56,396 bases of DNA from Candidatus Finniella inopinata (GTDB lineage Bacteria > Pseudomonadota > Alphaproteobacteria > Paracaedibacterales > CAITNM01), in contig CALPGA020000003.1 in assembly GCA_943322985.2 (NCBI GenBank), forward strand, positions 34,182 to 90,577. The letters run 5' to 3'. This document shows, one piece after another, positions 1 to 9,933 of this stretch (position 1 is its first letter; every line of letters begins with the position of its first letter). The position numbers were made by a program, and so were the translations under genes. The notes under the pieces are model-generated. The model was given only the letters and a program-made list of their open reading frames with translations, was not told where the DNA came from and made no database searches.

Positions 1-23
1 AACAGAATATTTAAGTACCGCAT
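1..23 (-). CDS. nuoL: NADH-quinone oxidoreductase subunit L, N-terminal fragment
   Basis: An ATG six bases after the nuoK stop opens a frame that runs off the left edge; only about seven codons (MRYLNIL) are visible. A strong ribosome binding site (AAAGGGG) lies over the end of nuoK, nine bases before this ATG. nuoL, the antiporter-like proton-pumping subunit, follows nuoK in the usual order, so identity rests on position and the binding site, not on protein similarity. Confidence 0.5.
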
Positions 24-29
24 AAAAAA

Positions 30-332
30 TTACCCCTTTAATTGATTCATATCACTTAAGAATATGCTACCACGATTACGATAGTATAGTAGCACTATTG
101 CTAACCCAATTGCTGCTTCAGCTGCAGACGTCGTTAAAACAAACAAAGAAAATATTTGACCGTCTAAGTCTTTTAAAATGCAGGAAAACCCCACAAAGCT
201 TATACTTACACTTAAAAGCATAATTTCTATGGATAGCAAAACCATGATGATATTATGTCTGCGATGATAAATGCCAAACAAACCTAAGCAAAATAAGTAT
301 ATTGAAGGCACTAAAACTAAAAGATGACTCAT
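30..332 (-). CDS. nuoK: NADH-quinone oxidoreductase subunit K
   Basis: Small membrane subunit of respiratory complex I (100 residues, normal family length), part of the proton-translocating arm. Three hydrophobic helices are visible, with the typical pattern of a conserved Glu in helix 2 (SIEIMLLSV) and TSAAEAAIGLAIV in helix 3; both Glu residues are conserved in the proton path of the family. The start ATG overlaps the nuoJ stop in an ATGA arrangement, so the two are translationally coupled. Confidence 0.97.
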   Translation of the reverse strand: MSHLLVLVPSIYLFCLGLFGIYHRRHNIIMVLLSIEIMLLSVSISFVGFSCILKDLDGQIFSLFVLTTSAAEAAIGLAIVLLYYRNRGSIFLSDMNQLKG

Positions 333-940
333 ACCTCAACTCCTTTATGAAAAGGAACTTTTATTAAGCTCAGCGTTTCTGTAGGCTCTCTATTCACTTG
401 TTGCTTGATGTCTTGATGCACAATATGGTTTCGTGTGCGTAATGTCAAAAGAATGGCTCCAATCATCGCTAACAAAAGTAACAAGCCAGAAAGCTGAAAA
501 ATATAAAAATATTGAGTATATAAATGGTTTCCAATAGCGTTAGCATTAGTTGTCATTTGAGGAATAGGAAGCGCTATAACATCGATTGCTTTTTCCCAGG
601 TTTTCCATGGTAATACAGCAATTATGAGCTCCGCAAAAAGTATGCAAGCTAAAATAGTGCTAAATCCGGTATACGAACTGAATTCAAATTTAAGTCGTTT
701 TTCATCAACATTCATTATCATCACAACAAATAAAAACAAAACAGCGACAGCACCCACGTAAACAATGACAAGCATCATGGCTAAAAATTCAGCACCCCAG
801 ACTAAAAATAAACCTGCGGCATTAAAAAAGGTCATGATTAGGAATAGCAGGCTATGTATAGGCGTGCGCATAAGTACGACACCAGTTGCGGAGCCAATCA
901 TCCCTAGTACAAATACTAAATAAAGAATACTTTCACCCAT
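329..940 (-). CDS. nuoJ: NADH-quinone oxidoreductase subunit J
   Basis: Membrane subunit of complex I (203 residues). Five predicted membrane helices are visible, including the family segment around VYVGAVAVLFLFVVMI, which forms the pi-bulge helix TM3 in known structures and links quinone chemistry to the proton channels. It starts in a TAATG overlap with nuoI and ends in an ATGA overlap with nuoK. The C-terminal tail after about residue 170 is hydrophilic, as in other alphaproteobacterial NuoJ. Confidence 0.96.
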   Translation of the reverse strand: MGESILYLVFVLGMIGSATGVVLMRTPIHSLLFLIMTFFNAAGLFLVWGAEFLAMMLVIVYVGAVAVLFLFVVMIMNVDEKRLKFEFSSYTGFSTILACILFAELIIAVLPWKTWEKAIDVIALPIPQMTTNANAIGNHLYTQYFYIFQLSGLLLLLAMIGAILLTLRTRNHIVHQDIKQQVNREPTETLSLIKVPFHKGVEV

Positions 941-1440
941 TATCTATACTCTGCATCTTTTTTTATGTTTTCTTCAAGTGCTAATTCCCAACGATCTCCG
1001 TTACTGAGTAATCGTTCTTTATTAAAAATAAGCTCTTCATGAGAAAGTGTAGAAAATTCAAAATTAGGCCCTTCTACAATAGCGTCAACAGGACAAGCTT
1101 CTTGGCATAAACCACAGTAGATGCATTTTGTCATGTCAATATCAAATCTCGTGGTTCTTCTGCTGCCGTCTTCGCGTGGCTCAGCTTCTATAACAATTGC
1201 TTGGGCAGGGCAAACAGCTTCACATAACTTACATGCAATACATCTCTCTTCACCATTGGGATAGCGGCGTAAAGCGTGCTCGCCTCTAAACCTTGGGCTT
1301 TGTTCTGTTTTTTCAAATGGGTATTGAATTGTGACCTTGCGTTTGAACATATATCTGAACGTTGTCATAAGCCCGACAAGAATATCGTATAGCACTAATC
1401 TTCTTATGTGTTTCTTTGATTGTTCGATCTTTTGTAACAT
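940..1440 (-). CDS. nuoI: NADH-quinone oxidoreductase subunit I (2x[4Fe-4S])
   Basis: Ferredoxin-like subunit of complex I (166 residues) carrying clusters N6a and N6b between the peripheral arm and NuoB. Both eight-Cys sets are intact: [12 protein letters not shown] near residue 67 and [12 protein letters not shown] near residue 106. The N-terminal segment (about 1-40) is the amphipathic membrane-contact region. The start overlaps the nuoH stop (TGATG) and the stop overlaps the nuoJ start (TAATG). Confidence 0.97.
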   Translation of the reverse strand: MLQKIEQSKKHIRRLVLYDILVGLMTTFRYMFKRKVTIQYPFEKTEQSPRFRGEHALRRYPNGEERCIACKLCEAVCPAQAIVIEAEPREDGSRRTTRFDIDMTKCIYCGLCQEACPVDAIVEGPNFEFSTLSHEELIFNKERLLSNGDRWELALEENIKKDAEYR

Positions 1441-2477
1441 CAGATGATCTCAATTTGTAAAAGTTTTATAGCTGCTGTTAGTATCACAGCTATCAACGAT
1501 ATTGGCAGAAACACTTTCCAGCCTAAACGCATGAGTTGATCATAGCGATATCGAGGTAAACTAGCACGAACCCAAATGAATAAAAATAAAAAGAATGAAA
1601 TTTTTAAAGCAAACCAGATATATCCAGGAACCATTAAAAATAGAGGTGTGTTAAATGGAGGCTGCCATCCGCCAAAAAATAAAATTGCGTTCATTGCGCT
1701 TAATAAAATCATGTTTGCATACTCGCCTAAGAAAAATAATGCAAAAGGAAATGAAGAATATTCAACATGATATCCAGCAACTAATTCAGCTTCAGCTTCA
1801 GGAAGGTCAAAAGGTGTTCTGTTTGCTTCTGCTAATGATGAGATGAAAAAAATTACCCACATAGGAAACAGATAGACAATAAACCAAGTATTTTGCTGTG
1901 CTTTAATAATTGCAGAGATGTTGAGAGAACCTACATTAATTAATACAGTTATAATAATTAACCCCATTGAAACTTCATAAGAAATCATTTGTGCTGCAGA
2001 ACGTAGAGCTCCAAGAAAAGCATATTTTGAGTTGCTAGCCCAGCCAGCTAAAATTATTCCATATACAGCAAGAGAAGCTGTGGCAAATAGATAAAGAATT
2101 CCAACGTTTATGTCCGCAATTACTACTCCTTCATCAAATGGAATAACAGCCCAAGCTGCCAAACTAAAACCAAAAGTTAGTAGTGGAGCTAGAATAAATA
2201 GTATTTTGTTAGATGAAAAAGGTATAATAATTTCTTTATGTAAAAGTTTTATGGCATCTGCAATAGGTTGCAACAGACCAAATGCTCCAACCATGTTTGG
2301 CCCAATACGAAGCTGCATTGCGCCAATAATTTTTCTTTCCGCATATGTTATATAAGCTACCGTTAGAATCAAAGGAAGTATGATTGAGAAACATTTGGCA
2401 GCAATCCATAGGACACTTGGAAGTAGCGACCATACATAAAAAAATGCGTCAGGAAATGAAATATTAAATAATTCCAA
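1440..2477 (-). CDS. nuoH: NADH-quinone oxidoreductase subunit H
   Basis: Large membrane subunit of complex I that forms much of the quinone chamber. Typical NuoH motifs are visible: [18 protein letters not shown], the acidic loop [17 protein letters not shown], and about eight helices. The frame is open up to an ATG at 2540, but that start lacks a ribosome binding site and would overlap nuoG by 77 bases. A TTG at 2477 is preceded by AGGGAG at six bases spacing, gives a normal-length N-terminus (345 residues) and only a 14-base overlap with nuoG. I therefore prefer TTG at 2477; the protein identity is certain either way. Confidence 0.95.
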   Translation of the reverse strand: MELFNISFPDAFFYVWSLLPSVLWIAAKCFSIILPLILTVAYITYAERKIIGAMQLRIGPNMVGAFGLLQPIADAIKLLHKEIIIPFSSNKILFILAPLLTFGFSLAAWAVIPFDEGVVIADINVGILYLFATASLAVYGIILAGWASNSKYAFLGALRSAAQMISYEVSMGLIIITVLINVGSLNISAIIKAQQNTWFIVYLFPMWVIFFISSLAEANRTPFDLPEAEAELVAGYHVEYSSFPFALFFLGEYANMILLSAMNAILFFGGWQPPFNTPLFLMVPGYIWFALKISFFLFLFIWVRASLPRYRYDQLMRLGWKVFLPISLIAVILTAAIKLLQIEII

Positions 2478-4467
2478 GCTGATCTCCCTGAATTTCACTT
2501 GTAGCATTTGCCATATTGGCAGAGTGCCGACTGATAACATCGTGCATATAATAATTTTTTATTGTTGTTTCAAAATGATTAGAGTTGATTTTTGAATCTG
2601 GCACATTAAATGGTTCAAATGCGGTTGAGTTATTAAACTTAGGTAGTAAATTTTGCAGTTGATCTAATGTGTTAAAAGGAAGGGTTTTTCCTAGCACTTC
2701 TGACAAAGCTCTAATGATTTTCCAGTCTTCTTTTGCATCTCCAGGAGGGAGCAATGCTTGTTTTGTTTGTTGACTTTTCCCTTCCATATTCACATAGGTT
2801 GCAGCTTTTTCGGTATATGCGGCGCCTGGTAAAATTATATCTGCATTATGTGCGCCTTTATCACCATGATGCCCTTGGTAAATTACAAATGCATTTGAAA
2901 AATCTTCATCAATATCAACGTTTAACAGATACAATATTTTAATGTCTGAAGTCTTTGTGCTTTCAAGAATTTGGTGGAAATCCTTGCCGCCCGTTGCAGG
3001 AACAAATCCAACATCTAGTCCACCAACACGACTCGCTGCTGTGTGTAATACATTAACTTGGACACTAAATTTTTTATGTAGTTCATTTGTTTGATGTAAA
3101 ATTGATGTCGAGTTAGCATTCAAAAAGCAGCTGGTTCCTAATATTAACAATGGGTTTTTTGCAGATTTTAAAACCTTGGAAAATGGATGTGATCCTTTTG
3201 TAATTTCACTTAATACCGACGGATCATCGCTTAAAAATTGGTACGGATATGCTAGATTAACCTGTTCACCAATTAATCCAATCGTGCAATTGTTTTGTTT
3301 AACAGCTTTGCGTAAACGCGCATTAACCATTGTCGCTTCGTGTCGTGGATTGCACCCTACTAGCAAAACAACATCGGCATTTTCTATATTATTGATTGTG
3401 GAATTAAATAGATAATTGCTTCTGTGGTCATAGGGAATCATGGCACCATCGGTTCGGCAATCTCGGTTTTTCACACCCATTGCATCTAGTAGCATTCTTA
3501 AGGCTAGTTGACTCTCTTGATCAACTAAATCACCGGCAAGTGCTGCAATTTCTGAAGGGTCAGTCTTCGCTATTTTTTTGCGAATAGTATTAAATGCTTC
3601 GTCCCAAGAACAAGGAGCTAATTTTCCATTTTTGCGTATGTAAGGCTTATCAAGGCGTTGACAAGACAATCCGTCATAAGCAAAGCGCGTTTTGTCGCTA
3701 ATCCATTCCTCGTTAATATTCTCATTTGTTCGAGGCAGGATTCGTAATACTTTTCCATCACGAACATCAATACGAATGTTGCTACCTACTGCATCAAGTA
3801 CATCAATAGAATCGGTATGTTGTAGTTCCCAAGGTCGTCCATGGAATGCGTAAGGCTTATTTGTAAGTGCGCCAACTGGGCAAATATCAATCATATTTCC
3901 TGAAAGTTCAGAACTGACAGCTTTATCTAAATAGCTAATAATTTCTGTATGTTCACCGCGTCCATGAGTACCTATTTCTTGCACACCAGCAATTTCGGTT
4001 GCAAACCGTACACAGCGTGTACAATGAATGCAGCGGTTCATTACCGTTTTTATAAATGGACCCATGTATTTATTAGAGACAGCGCGCTTATAGAACTTAT
4101 ACCTGCTATTTCCTGAGCCATAGTTGAGAGTCAGGTCTTGCAGATCGCACTCACCACCTTGATCACATATAGGACAATCAAGCGGATGATTAATTAAAAG
4201 CAGTTCTAAAACGCCTTTTCTGGCGTTTTCAACCATAGGAGTTTTTGTATGAACAATCATACCTTCTGTAACAGGTGTTACGCAACTGGCAATTGGTTTA
4301 GATGATTTATCTACTTCAACTAAACACATGCGGCAGTTTCCTGCGACTTTTAACTTAGGATGGTAGCAAAACACTGGAATTTCTTTTTTAAGTGTTTCGC
4401 AAGCTTTCAGGATGCTTGTGCCTGCTTCTACTTCAATTTCTTGATCATCAATAACTAATTTCACCAT
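2464..4467 (-). CDS. nuoG: NADH-quinone oxidoreductase subunit G (NADH dehydrogenase 75 kDa subunit)
   Basis: Iron-sulfur subunit of the peripheral arm (667 residues). The N-terminal ferredoxin domain has [15 protein letters not shown] ([2Fe-2S] N1b). It is followed by [14 protein letters not shown] (His/Cys-ligated N5) and CIHCTRC plus CPVGAL ([4Fe-4S] N4). From about residue 215 a molybdopterin oxidoreductase-like domain follows, as in all NuoG, without evidence for a bound cofactor. It lies two bases after nuoF. The length is slightly short compared with about 690 residues in free-living alphaproteobacteria. Confidence 0.97.
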   Translation of the reverse strand: MVKLVIDDQEIEVEAGTSILKACETLKKEIPVFCYHPKLKVAGNCRMCLVEVDKSSKPIASCVTPVTEGMIVHTKTPMVENARKGVLELLLINHPLDCPICDQGGECDLQDLTLNYGSGNSRYKFYKRAVSNKYMGPFIKTVMNRCIHCTRCVRFATEIAGVQEIGTHGRGEHTEIISYLDKAVSSELSGNMIDICPVGALTNKPYAFHGRPWELQHTDSIDVLDAVGSNIRIDVRDGKVLRILPRTNENINEEWISDKTRFAYDGLSCQRLDKPYIRKNGKLAPCSWDEAFNTIRKKIAKTDPSEIAALAGDLVDQESQLALRMLLDAMGVKNRDCRTDGAMIPYDHRSNYLFNSTINNIENADVVLLVGCNPRHEATMVNARLRKAVKQNNCTIGLIGEQVNLAYPYQFLSDDPSVLSEITKGSHPFSKVLKSAKNPLLILGTSCFLNANSTSILHQTNELHKKFSVQVNVLHTAASRVGGLDVGFVPATGGKDFHQILESTKTSDIKILYLLNVDIDEDFSNAFVIYQGHHGDKGAHNADIILPGAAYTEKAATYVNMEGKSQQTKQALLPPGDAKEDWKIIRALSEVLGKTLPFNTLDQLQNLLPKFNNSTAFEPFNVPDSKINSNHFETTIKNYYMHDVISRHSANMANATSEIQGDQLGII

Positions 4468-4469
4468 AA

Positions 4470-5738
4470 CTATGCTACTGCTTTCAGGATTCGTGCTTCT
4501 ATTTCATGTCGAAAATGCCGAATCAATCCTTGAACAGGCCATGCTGCTGCATCACCAAATGCACAAATTGTGTGACCTTCAATCTGTTTTGAAACTTGCT
4601 GTAATAAGTCAATATCTGTAATTTCAGCCTGACCTTTTACAAGTCGTTCCATCATTCTCCACATCCATCCTGTGCCTTCACGACAAGGAGAACACTGGCC
4701 ACAGCTTTCATGCATATAAAATTTTGATAATCTTGCAATAGCTTTAATGACATCTGTGGATTTATCCATAACAATTACTGCAGCAGTTCCTAAACCGCTT
4801 TGCACTGCCGTTAGTGAATCAAAATCCATTAACACTTCATCGCAAATTGACTTGGGAAGTAGGGGAACTGATGATCCTCCAGGGATGACTGCTTTTAAAT
4901 TATCCCAACCACCGTGCACTCCACCCGCATGTTTATCAATTAATTCACGCAAAGAAATGCCCATTTCTTCTTCGACATTGCAGGGATTATTTACATGACC
5001 AGATATGCAAAAAATTTTTGTGCCTGAATTATTAGGTCTGCCAATGTTTGAAAACCAAGAAGCTCCACGTCTTAAAATAGTTGGCACAACTGCTATAGAT
5101 TCAACATTATTGATAGTGGTTGGTGAATTATACAATCCTGATTGTGCAGGGAAGGGGGGCTTTAATCTTGGGAAACCTTTTTTACCTTCTAGGCTTTCCA
5201 TTAATGCAGATTCTTCACCGCATATGTAAGCACCAGCGCCGCGATGCAAGTATACATCTAAATTCCAACCGAGAGTTTTTTCTGATTTTTTCCCCAAAAA
5301 ACCTGCATCATAAGCTTCATCAATAGCTGCTTGTAATATTTCAGCTTCACGAAAATATTCACCACGGATGTAAATATAGGCTACATGCGCACCAATAGCG
5401 CAACTAGCTAAGGCTGTGCCTTCTAGCAATTTATGAGGTTCGTTACGTAGTATATCTCGGTCTTTGCAGGTGCCAGGTTCGCTTTCATCTGCATTCACTA
5501 TTAGGTAATGAGGTTTTGAGCTATCTTTGGGCATAAATGACCATTTCGTGCCAGTGGAAAAACCAGCGCCACCACGGCCACGTAAGCCACTTGCTTTAAT
5601 CTCTTCAATAAGCCAGTCTCGTCCTTTTGAAATAAAGTCTTTGGTATTATCCCAATCACCACGTAATTTTGCTGATTTTAAATTCCAGGATTTTTCACCG
5701 TAAAGATTTGAAAAAATACGATCTTGCTGTTTTAACAT
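4470..5738 (-). CDS. nuoF: NADH-quinone oxidoreductase subunit F (NADH- and FMN-binding)
   Basis: Catalytic NADH-oxidising subunit of complex I (422 residues from the chosen start). It has the glycine-rich [16 protein letters not shown] loop that contacts NADH and FMN, the NADESEPGT segment, and the C-terminal [12 protein letters not shown] motif with a later Cys for the N3 [4Fe-4S] cluster. The frame is open six codons further upstream (ATG at 5756), but the ATG at 5738 has AAAGG upstream and a seven-base overlap with the nuoE stop, and begins at the usual family position. Confidence 0.97.
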   Translation of the reverse strand: MLKQQDRIFSNLYGEKSWNLKSAKLRGDWDNTKDFISKGRDWLIEEIKASGLRGRGGAGFSTGTKWSFMPKDSSKPHYLIVNADESEPGTCKDRDILRNEPHKLLEGTALASCAIGAHVAYIYIRGEYFREAEILQAAIDEAYDAGFLGKKSEKTLGWNLDVYLHRGAGAYICGEESALMESLEGKKGFPRLKPPFPAQSGLYNSPTTINNVESIAVVPTILRRGASWFSNIGRPNNSGTKIFCISGHVNNPCNVEEEMGISLRELIDKHAGGVHGGWDNLKAVIPGGSSVPLLPKSICDEVLMDFDSLTAVQSGLGTAAVIVMDKSTDVIKAIARLSKFYMHESCGQCSPCREGTGWMWRMMERLVKGQAEITDIDLLQQVSKQIEGHTICAFGDAAAWPVQGLIRHFRHEIEARILKAVA

Positions 5739-6277
5739 GATGCAGCCTTTGAACATTGACGTCCTGTTTGCGAACCTGTTTTTGGTTCTTTCCCAGTCTT
5801 CAAATCTTTCAGAATACGTTTTACAGAATCAGATGATAAATCTTCATAGGTGTTATCGTTAATTTGAATCATTGGAGCATTCACACACGCTCCTAGGCAT
5901 TCTACTTCCGATAACGTAAACATACCGTCTGCTGTGGTTTGTCCCTTTGAAATTTTCAATTCGTCTTGGCAAGTTTTTAGAATTTCTTCTGCTCCGCAAA
6001 GCATGCATGGGGTAGTTCCGCACACTTGAACATGGTATTTCCCTACGGGCTTTAAATTGTACATGCTGTAAAAACTTGCGACTTCATACACACGAATTTC
6101 TGGCATGTCTAAAAATGCTGCAACTGCTTCAATAGCTTGTGGGCTTAGCCAATTTTCATTCTGACGTTGGGCTAAATCAAGTAAAGGAAGCACAGCGCTG
6201 GCTTGTTTTTCTTTTGGATATTTTTTTAAAATATCTTCAATTTTTAAAAGATTTTCTTTTGAGAATGTAAATGCCAT
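5732..6277 (-). CDS. nuoE: NADH-quinone oxidoreductase subunit E ([2Fe-2S] N1a)
   Basis: Thioredoxin-fold [2Fe-2S] subunit next to NuoF (181 residues). The four cluster ligands are visible in VCGTTPC and [10 protein letters not shown]. The N-terminal helical bundle (about 1-75) includes the typical [12 protein letters not shown] stretch. The C-terminal 25 residues are Lys/Gly-rich and variable. Start and nuoD stop overlap as TAATG. Confidence 0.97.
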   Translation of the reverse strand: MAFTFSKENLLKIEDILKKYPKEKQASAVLPLLDLAQRQNENWLSPQAIEAVAAFLDMPEIRVYEVASFYSMYNLKPVGKYHVQVCGTTPCMLCGAEEILKTCQDELKISKGQTTADGMFTLSEVECLGACVNAPMIQINDNTYEDLSSDSVKRILKDLKTGKEPKTGSQTGRQCSKAASC

Positions 6278-7443
6278 TAACGATCAATTTCTCCAAAAAC
6301 AATATCCATTGAGCCTAAAATCGCCACAATATCTGATAGTAAATGCCCACGGCTCATGTAATCAAGTGCTTGTAAAAATGCAAACCCTGGGGCGCGGATC
6401 TTGCACCGATAAGGTTTATTTGAGCCATCAGCTATTAAGTGCACCCCAAATTCTCCTTTGGGTGCCTCAACAGCTACGTATACTTCACCAGCTGGAACAT
6501 GGAATCCTTCAGTGAATAACTTGAAATGATGAATCAAAGCTTCCATAGATGTTTTCATCTCAGCTCGCATAGGCGGGGTGAATTTTCTATTTGCGTGGTG
6601 CACAGGACCTTGTGGCATTTTTTCTAAACACTGAAAAATTAACTTAACCGATTCGCGCATTTCAGCAACGCGTACCAGGTAGCGGTCATAGCAATCACCA
6701 TGCTTACCAATTGGGATATCAAAATTTAATTCTTCATATATTTCATAGGGTTGAGATTTTCGCAAATCCCATGGCACTCCTGAAGCCCTAAGCATTGGCC
6801 CCGATAATCCCCAAGCTAAAGCATCTTTAGCACTGATTATGCCAATATCTACGGTTCTTTGTTTGAATATGCGATTGTTTGTTACAAGATTTTCAATGTC
6901 ATCAATAACAGTTGGAAAGCGCGTGGCGAATTGGTGAATTTCATCTAACAAACTTTGCGTTAAGTCTTGATGAACACCGCCTGGTCTAAAATAGTTAGCG
7001 TGCAATCTAGCTCCGCTAGCTTTTTCGTAAAACCCCATAATGACTTCACGTTCTTCAAATGCCCATAAAAACGGAGTCATTCCGCCAACATCTAGCACAA
7101 ATGTGGCAATATTAAGCAAGTGATTTGCAATGCGCGTTAATTCACTAAATAGTACTCGAATATATTGCGCACGAATTGGTGAACTTATTCCTAGCAATTT
7201 TTCAACTGCCATAACGAACGCATGTTCTTGATTCATTGGTGAAACGTAATCTAGGCGATCAAAATACGGAATTGCTTGCAGATATGTTTTATGTTCAATG
7301 AGCTTTTCAGTGCCGCGGTGTAAAAAGCCAATGTGTGGATCAGCCCGTTCGACAATTTCACCATCTAGATCAAGCACCAAACGAAGCACCCCATGGGCTG
7401 CTGGATGTTGTGGGCCAAAGTTGAGGGTGTACTTATCGTTCAT
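6277..7443 (-). CDS. nuoD: NADH-quinone oxidoreductase subunit D (49 kDa subunit)
   Basis: Quinone-site subunit of complex I, related to the large subunit of [NiFe] hydrogenases but without metal ligands (388 residues). N-terminal [13 protein letters not shown] holds the conserved His that contacts quinone; [15 protein letters not shown] and the C-terminal DIVFGEIDR are canonical. The frame extends 18 codons upstream, but the ATG at 7443 forms an ATGA overlap with the nuoC stop and matches the family N-terminus. Confidence 0.97.
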   Translation of the reverse strand: MNDKYTLNFGPQHPAAHGVLRLVLDLDGEIVERADPHIGFLHRGTEKLIEHKTYLQAIPYFDRLDYVSPMNQEHAFVMAVEKLLGISSPIRAQYIRVLFSELTRIANHLLNIATFVLDVGGMTPFLWAFEEREVIMGFYEKASGARLHANYFRPGGVHQDLTQSLLDEIHQFATRFPTVIDDIENLVTNNRIFKQRTVDIGIISAKDALAWGLSGPMLRASGVPWDLRKSQPYEIYEELNFDIPIGKHGDCYDRYLVRVAEMRESVKLIFQCLEKMPQGPVHHANRKFTPPMRAEMKTSMEALIHHFKLFTEGFHVPAGEVYVAVEAPKGEFGVHLIADGSNKPYRCKIRAPGFAFLQALDYMSRGHLLSDIVAILGSMDIVFGEIDR

Positions 7444-8036
7444 CCTTGGTGAGCCTCTTTTTCTTTTTTCAAAAGATCTTCCCACTGACCTTCCCAAGGG
7501 CTTAAAAAATCAAACTTACGAAAGGGTTGCTCTAAATCTAAATTTTTGTATTCTACTTTTCCAGACTCTTGGTTGAATGCTACTTCATTGTAACCAGAAA
7601 GAGGAAAATCTTTACGCAAAGGATGCCCTGTAAAATTATAATCGCAAAGGATGCGCCTTAAATCTGGGTGATTATCAAATGGAATGCCAAACATATCCCA
7701 AACTTCGCGTTCATACCAATTAGCATTAGGAAATACATTAATTACGGATGGTATGGAAGTTGAACCATCTGTCCACAGTTTTACCATCAGCCTTTTATTT
7801 GTAGAATGACTTAGTAAATGATAAACAAGTTGATAACGAATTGGCTGATCAGAATAATCAATTCCTGTTATGTCAATTAATTGCAAAAATTTCATTTGTG
7901 GATGGCCACGCAGCAACATTAACACGCGAACAATGCTAGCGGGGAAAACCACTATGCTTGTAGGGTGAGTTGTCTTATCAACCTTTTGTAAGTCAGGTCC
8001 CAGAGACGAAATTAGTGCTTCTAAAGAATCGTTCAA
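7440..8036 (-). CDS. nuoC: NADH-quinone oxidoreductase subunit C (30 kDa subunit)
   Basis: Peripheral-arm subunit of complex I (198 residues). Family signatures are ERE(V)[16 protein letters not shown] and HPLRKDFPL. The only good start is TTG at 8036; an in-frame stop lies a few codons upstream, so no ATG is available nearby, and no strong ribosome binding site is seen. It is the first gene of this nuo block: the bases upstream hold a divergent gene instead of nuoA-nuoB. Confidence 0.95.
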   Translation of the reverse strand: MNDSLEALISSLGPDLQKVDKTTHPTSIVVFPASIVRVLMLLRGHPQMKFLQLIDITGIDYSDQPIRYQLVYHLLSHSTNKRLMVKLWTDGSTSIPSVINVFPNANWYEREVWDMFGIPFDNHPDLRRILCDYNFTGHPLRKDFPLSGYNEVAFNQESGKVEYKNLDLEQPFRKFDFLSPWEGQWEDLLKKEKEAHQG

Positions 8037-8188
8037 CTTAAAATGTAATTACAGCGACGTACCTAGAGTATATCATGGAAAACCTTTGTGAAAACGCTTT
8101 TATGTTAAAGCAGCTTCTTAATATTTTTGCTAAGGTGCAACCTAGTGCGTAAAGCATCTTGTTATTACCTTTCGAAGGCCAGATTTCC
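8037..8188. promoter_or_regulatory. Divergent intergenic region: promoters of nuoC operon and EEP-fold gene
   Basis: These 152 bases separate two divergently transcribed genes, so they must hold the promoter of the nuo block (leftwards) and probably that of the plus-strand gene. The plus-strand ATG has GAAGG as a weak ribosome binding site. I see no clear -35/-10 pair, operator or RNA gene. Promoter function is inferred from gene orientation only. Confidence 0.4.
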
Positions 8189-9172
8189 ATGAAAAATATT
8201 TTTTTGAAACTATTAAATTTTACATTCATTTGTTTTGTTTTTATTAGTGCTTCTGCAATATTTCCTGTTGAAAATGTTTTTTCAGAAATTTTAAGTCACT
8301 TTTGTCTGCAATATTTTCTAGTTTCTTTGCTATTTTTGATTGTCTATTGCTTTTTAAAAAAATGGAAATCTGTTGTAGTTGCGTTATTATTATTTATTTC
8401 TTTCTCATCAATTCTTATACCCTTTTATGTATCGCCTGATGCTAAAAAAAATGAAAAATTTGAAGATATTACCCTACTGCAATTTAATATTAACTATCGC
8501 CATGAAGATGTTAACAAGGTTATTGATTGGATTAATGATTTTCATAGTAAAAAGTATGGTGCAACAACAGAAATTCCAGACATTGTTTTAATTGAAGAAG
8601 CTACTCCGGAAATTGCTGAAAAATTAAATGCTCTTTCCGTACACTATCCGTATAAAATTTCAGAAGCGGAAGCAGGAGCATATGGCATGGTCTTGTATAG
8701 CAAAATCCCTATTGCTCATTATGAACGGAAGTATTTCAGTCGATTTGCTGGGCAATATACAATTGCGAATATGTCGACTCCTAATATGAAAATACCATTT
8801 GTTTTGGTTGAGCTTCACGCTCGTTCTCCTGGACACATTGAAAAATTGAACCCACGACGTTTCCAATTAGAAGAAATTGCAAATATTATTTCTCGTTTAA
8901 GTTGTGCGGGTAAAATTTTAGTTGGTGATTTAAATACTACCCCTTATTCACCTTATTTCAAAAAACTTGAAAAAATTTCTGGATTGAGAAGTTTTATGAG
9001 AGGGCATGGAGTAAGCGGCACTTGGCCAAATTTTCTTCCATTTTTATGTAGAATACCATTAGATCATGTGTTGGTTTCCTCGCACATTAAAGTGCTAGAA
9101 AGAAATATTAATCCAGACTTAGGTTCTGATCATTTTCCGGTAACTTCCAGACTTCGAATTTATGCAAAATAA
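8189..9172 (+). CDS. Membrane-anchored endonuclease/exonuclease/phosphatase-family protein
   Basis: About 327 residues. The first 85 hold three hydrophobic segments (approximate residues 4-24, 33-52, 56-77), so the catalytic part is tethered to the inner membrane. From about residue 90 the EEP (DNase I-like) fold follows: LLQFNINYRH at the start, DIVLIEEATP with the metal-binding Glu, GAYGMVLYSKIPI, VELHARS, GDLNTTPYSPYF, LDHVLVS and GSDHFPV with the catalytic Asp-His. The substrate (nucleic acid, phospholipid or sugar phosphate) cannot be told from sequence. An ATG ten codons downstream of the first in-frame start was chosen because it begins the first membrane segment and follows GAAGG. Confidence 0.85.
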   Translation: MKNIFLKLLNFTFICFVFISASAIFPVENVFSEILSHFCLQYFLVSLLFLIVYCFLKKWKSVVVALLLFISFSSILIPFYVSPDAKKNEKFEDITLLQFNINYRHEDVNKVIDWINDFHSKKYGATTEIPDIVLIEEATPEIAEKLNALSVHYPYKISEAEAGAYGMVLYSKIPIAHYERKYFSRFAGQYTIANMSTPNMKIPFVLVELHARSPGHIEKLNPRRFQLEEIANIISRLSCAGKILVGDLNTTPYSPYFKKLEKISGLRSFMRGHGVSGTWPNFLPFLCRIPLDHVLVSSHIKVLERNINPDLGSDHFPVTSRLRIYAK

Positions 9173-9180
9173 GCACACAG

Positions 9181-9199
9181 CACCAATCCATTTGGGTGT
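9181..9199 (+). repeat. 19-base sequence shared exactly with the asd coding region
   Basis: The bases CACCAATCCATTTGGGTGT, just after the EEP-fold gene, recur exactly at 10036-10054 inside asd. On this strand the sequence would be complementary to asd mRNA. The copy in asd encodes part of the conserved HPNGLVFW region, so the intergenic copy is the unexplained one. It could be chance, a tiny gene remnant, or an antisense contact. Confidence 0.5.
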
Positions 9200-9261
9200 A
9201 GGCAATTTGTTAATGATTATTTTCTATACTGCTGTTAGTTAACAAATCATGAGTTTATCCC

Positions 9262-9891
9262 ATGAAATTTTTTTTCCTTTTTTTAAGTGTTTTATTGAAT
9301 GTAGGAGAGCTTGTTGCTTCGTTTTCTCTTTCTTCAACTAATGCATTTCATCTTGAGCCTCCGCGATCTCGTATATATTTTTGTCATAGGATGTCTCAAG
9401 AACATAAAACGAAATTTCAATCAGCAACTACGCTTTCAGAGGTTCTTAGTGTCTTTCCAGATGATATATTGCCTTTTGACTTAAAACAAAAATGCAGCAA
9501 AATTTTTCTTGATAAAACAGATGAAGACAATAGACCATTGTTTGAATTAGTTAGAGGTGTCATGAGAAGAGGTTATATTTTTCAAAAAATAGTAATGCCA
9601 AAAGATACTTATTTTGACGTGCTGAATGATTTTCATAATTTTGTGTTACTTGCTAGGCATTATTCATCTTTTGAAGAAGCGAGAGTGGTTTTTTCAAACA
9701 TTCCATTTTATAGTTCTGGAGAAGGAGCGTGTGTGTTTGCAAATGCTCTTGGTCTAGGATTTAGTGATACTCGTGGTGTTGTTTCTGCTGAAGAAGCAAT
9801 AGCAAAAATAAAAGAATCGTTGGCTCTTTTAAAAGGGCTACGGGAAAGCTGCCCTTCTATTCGAGAAGTAGGTCATAAGGATTTTTGCTGA
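9262..9891 (+). CDS. Hypothetical secreted protein
   Basis: A 209-residue protein that I do not recognise. It begins with a clear signal peptide (about residues 1-21, MKFFFLFLSVLLNVGELVAS). The mature part is mixed alpha/beta, with an acidic-basic middle (KTDEDNRPLFELVRGVMRRGY is near residue 90 in shortened form) and a C-terminal helical stretch rich in Glu/Lys. One Cys pair is possible (CHR near residue 38, CSK near 76), and the sequence ends in FC. It lies between the EEP-fold gene and asd, facing asd. Codon use looks like its neighbours. Confidence 0.65.
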   Translation: MKFFFLFLSVLLNVGELVASFSLSSTNAFHLEPPRSRIYFCHRMSQEHKTKFQSATTLSEVLSVFPDDILPFDLKQKCSKIFLDKTDEDNRPLFELVRGVMRRGYIFQKIVMPKDTYFDVLNDFHNFVLLARHYSSFEEARVVFSNIPFYSSGEGACVFANALGLGFSDTRGVVSAEEAIAKIKESLALLKGLRESCPSIREVGHKDFC

Positions 9892-9920
9892 AAGTATCAG
9901 TCAAAAATCCTTTGTATTAA
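9877..9920 (+). terminator. Probable intrinsic terminator spanning the stop codon of the secreted protein gene
   Basis: Arms AAGGATTTTT (9877-9886) and AAAAATCCTT (9903-9912) pair perfectly, and the inner GCTGA/TCAGTC can extend the stem with one bulge. The left arm contains the last codons and stop of the plus-strand gene, and TTTGTATT follows on the plus strand. Because asd converges from the other side, the hairpin may act on both transcripts. Confidence 0.5.
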
Positions 9921-9933
9921 AGATGTGCTTACT

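Noticed and set aside
8038-8229. Small minus-strand frame upstream of nuoC
   Set aside because: It overlaps the start of the EEP-fold gene, has no family resemblance to NuoB or NuoA and no ribosome binding site.
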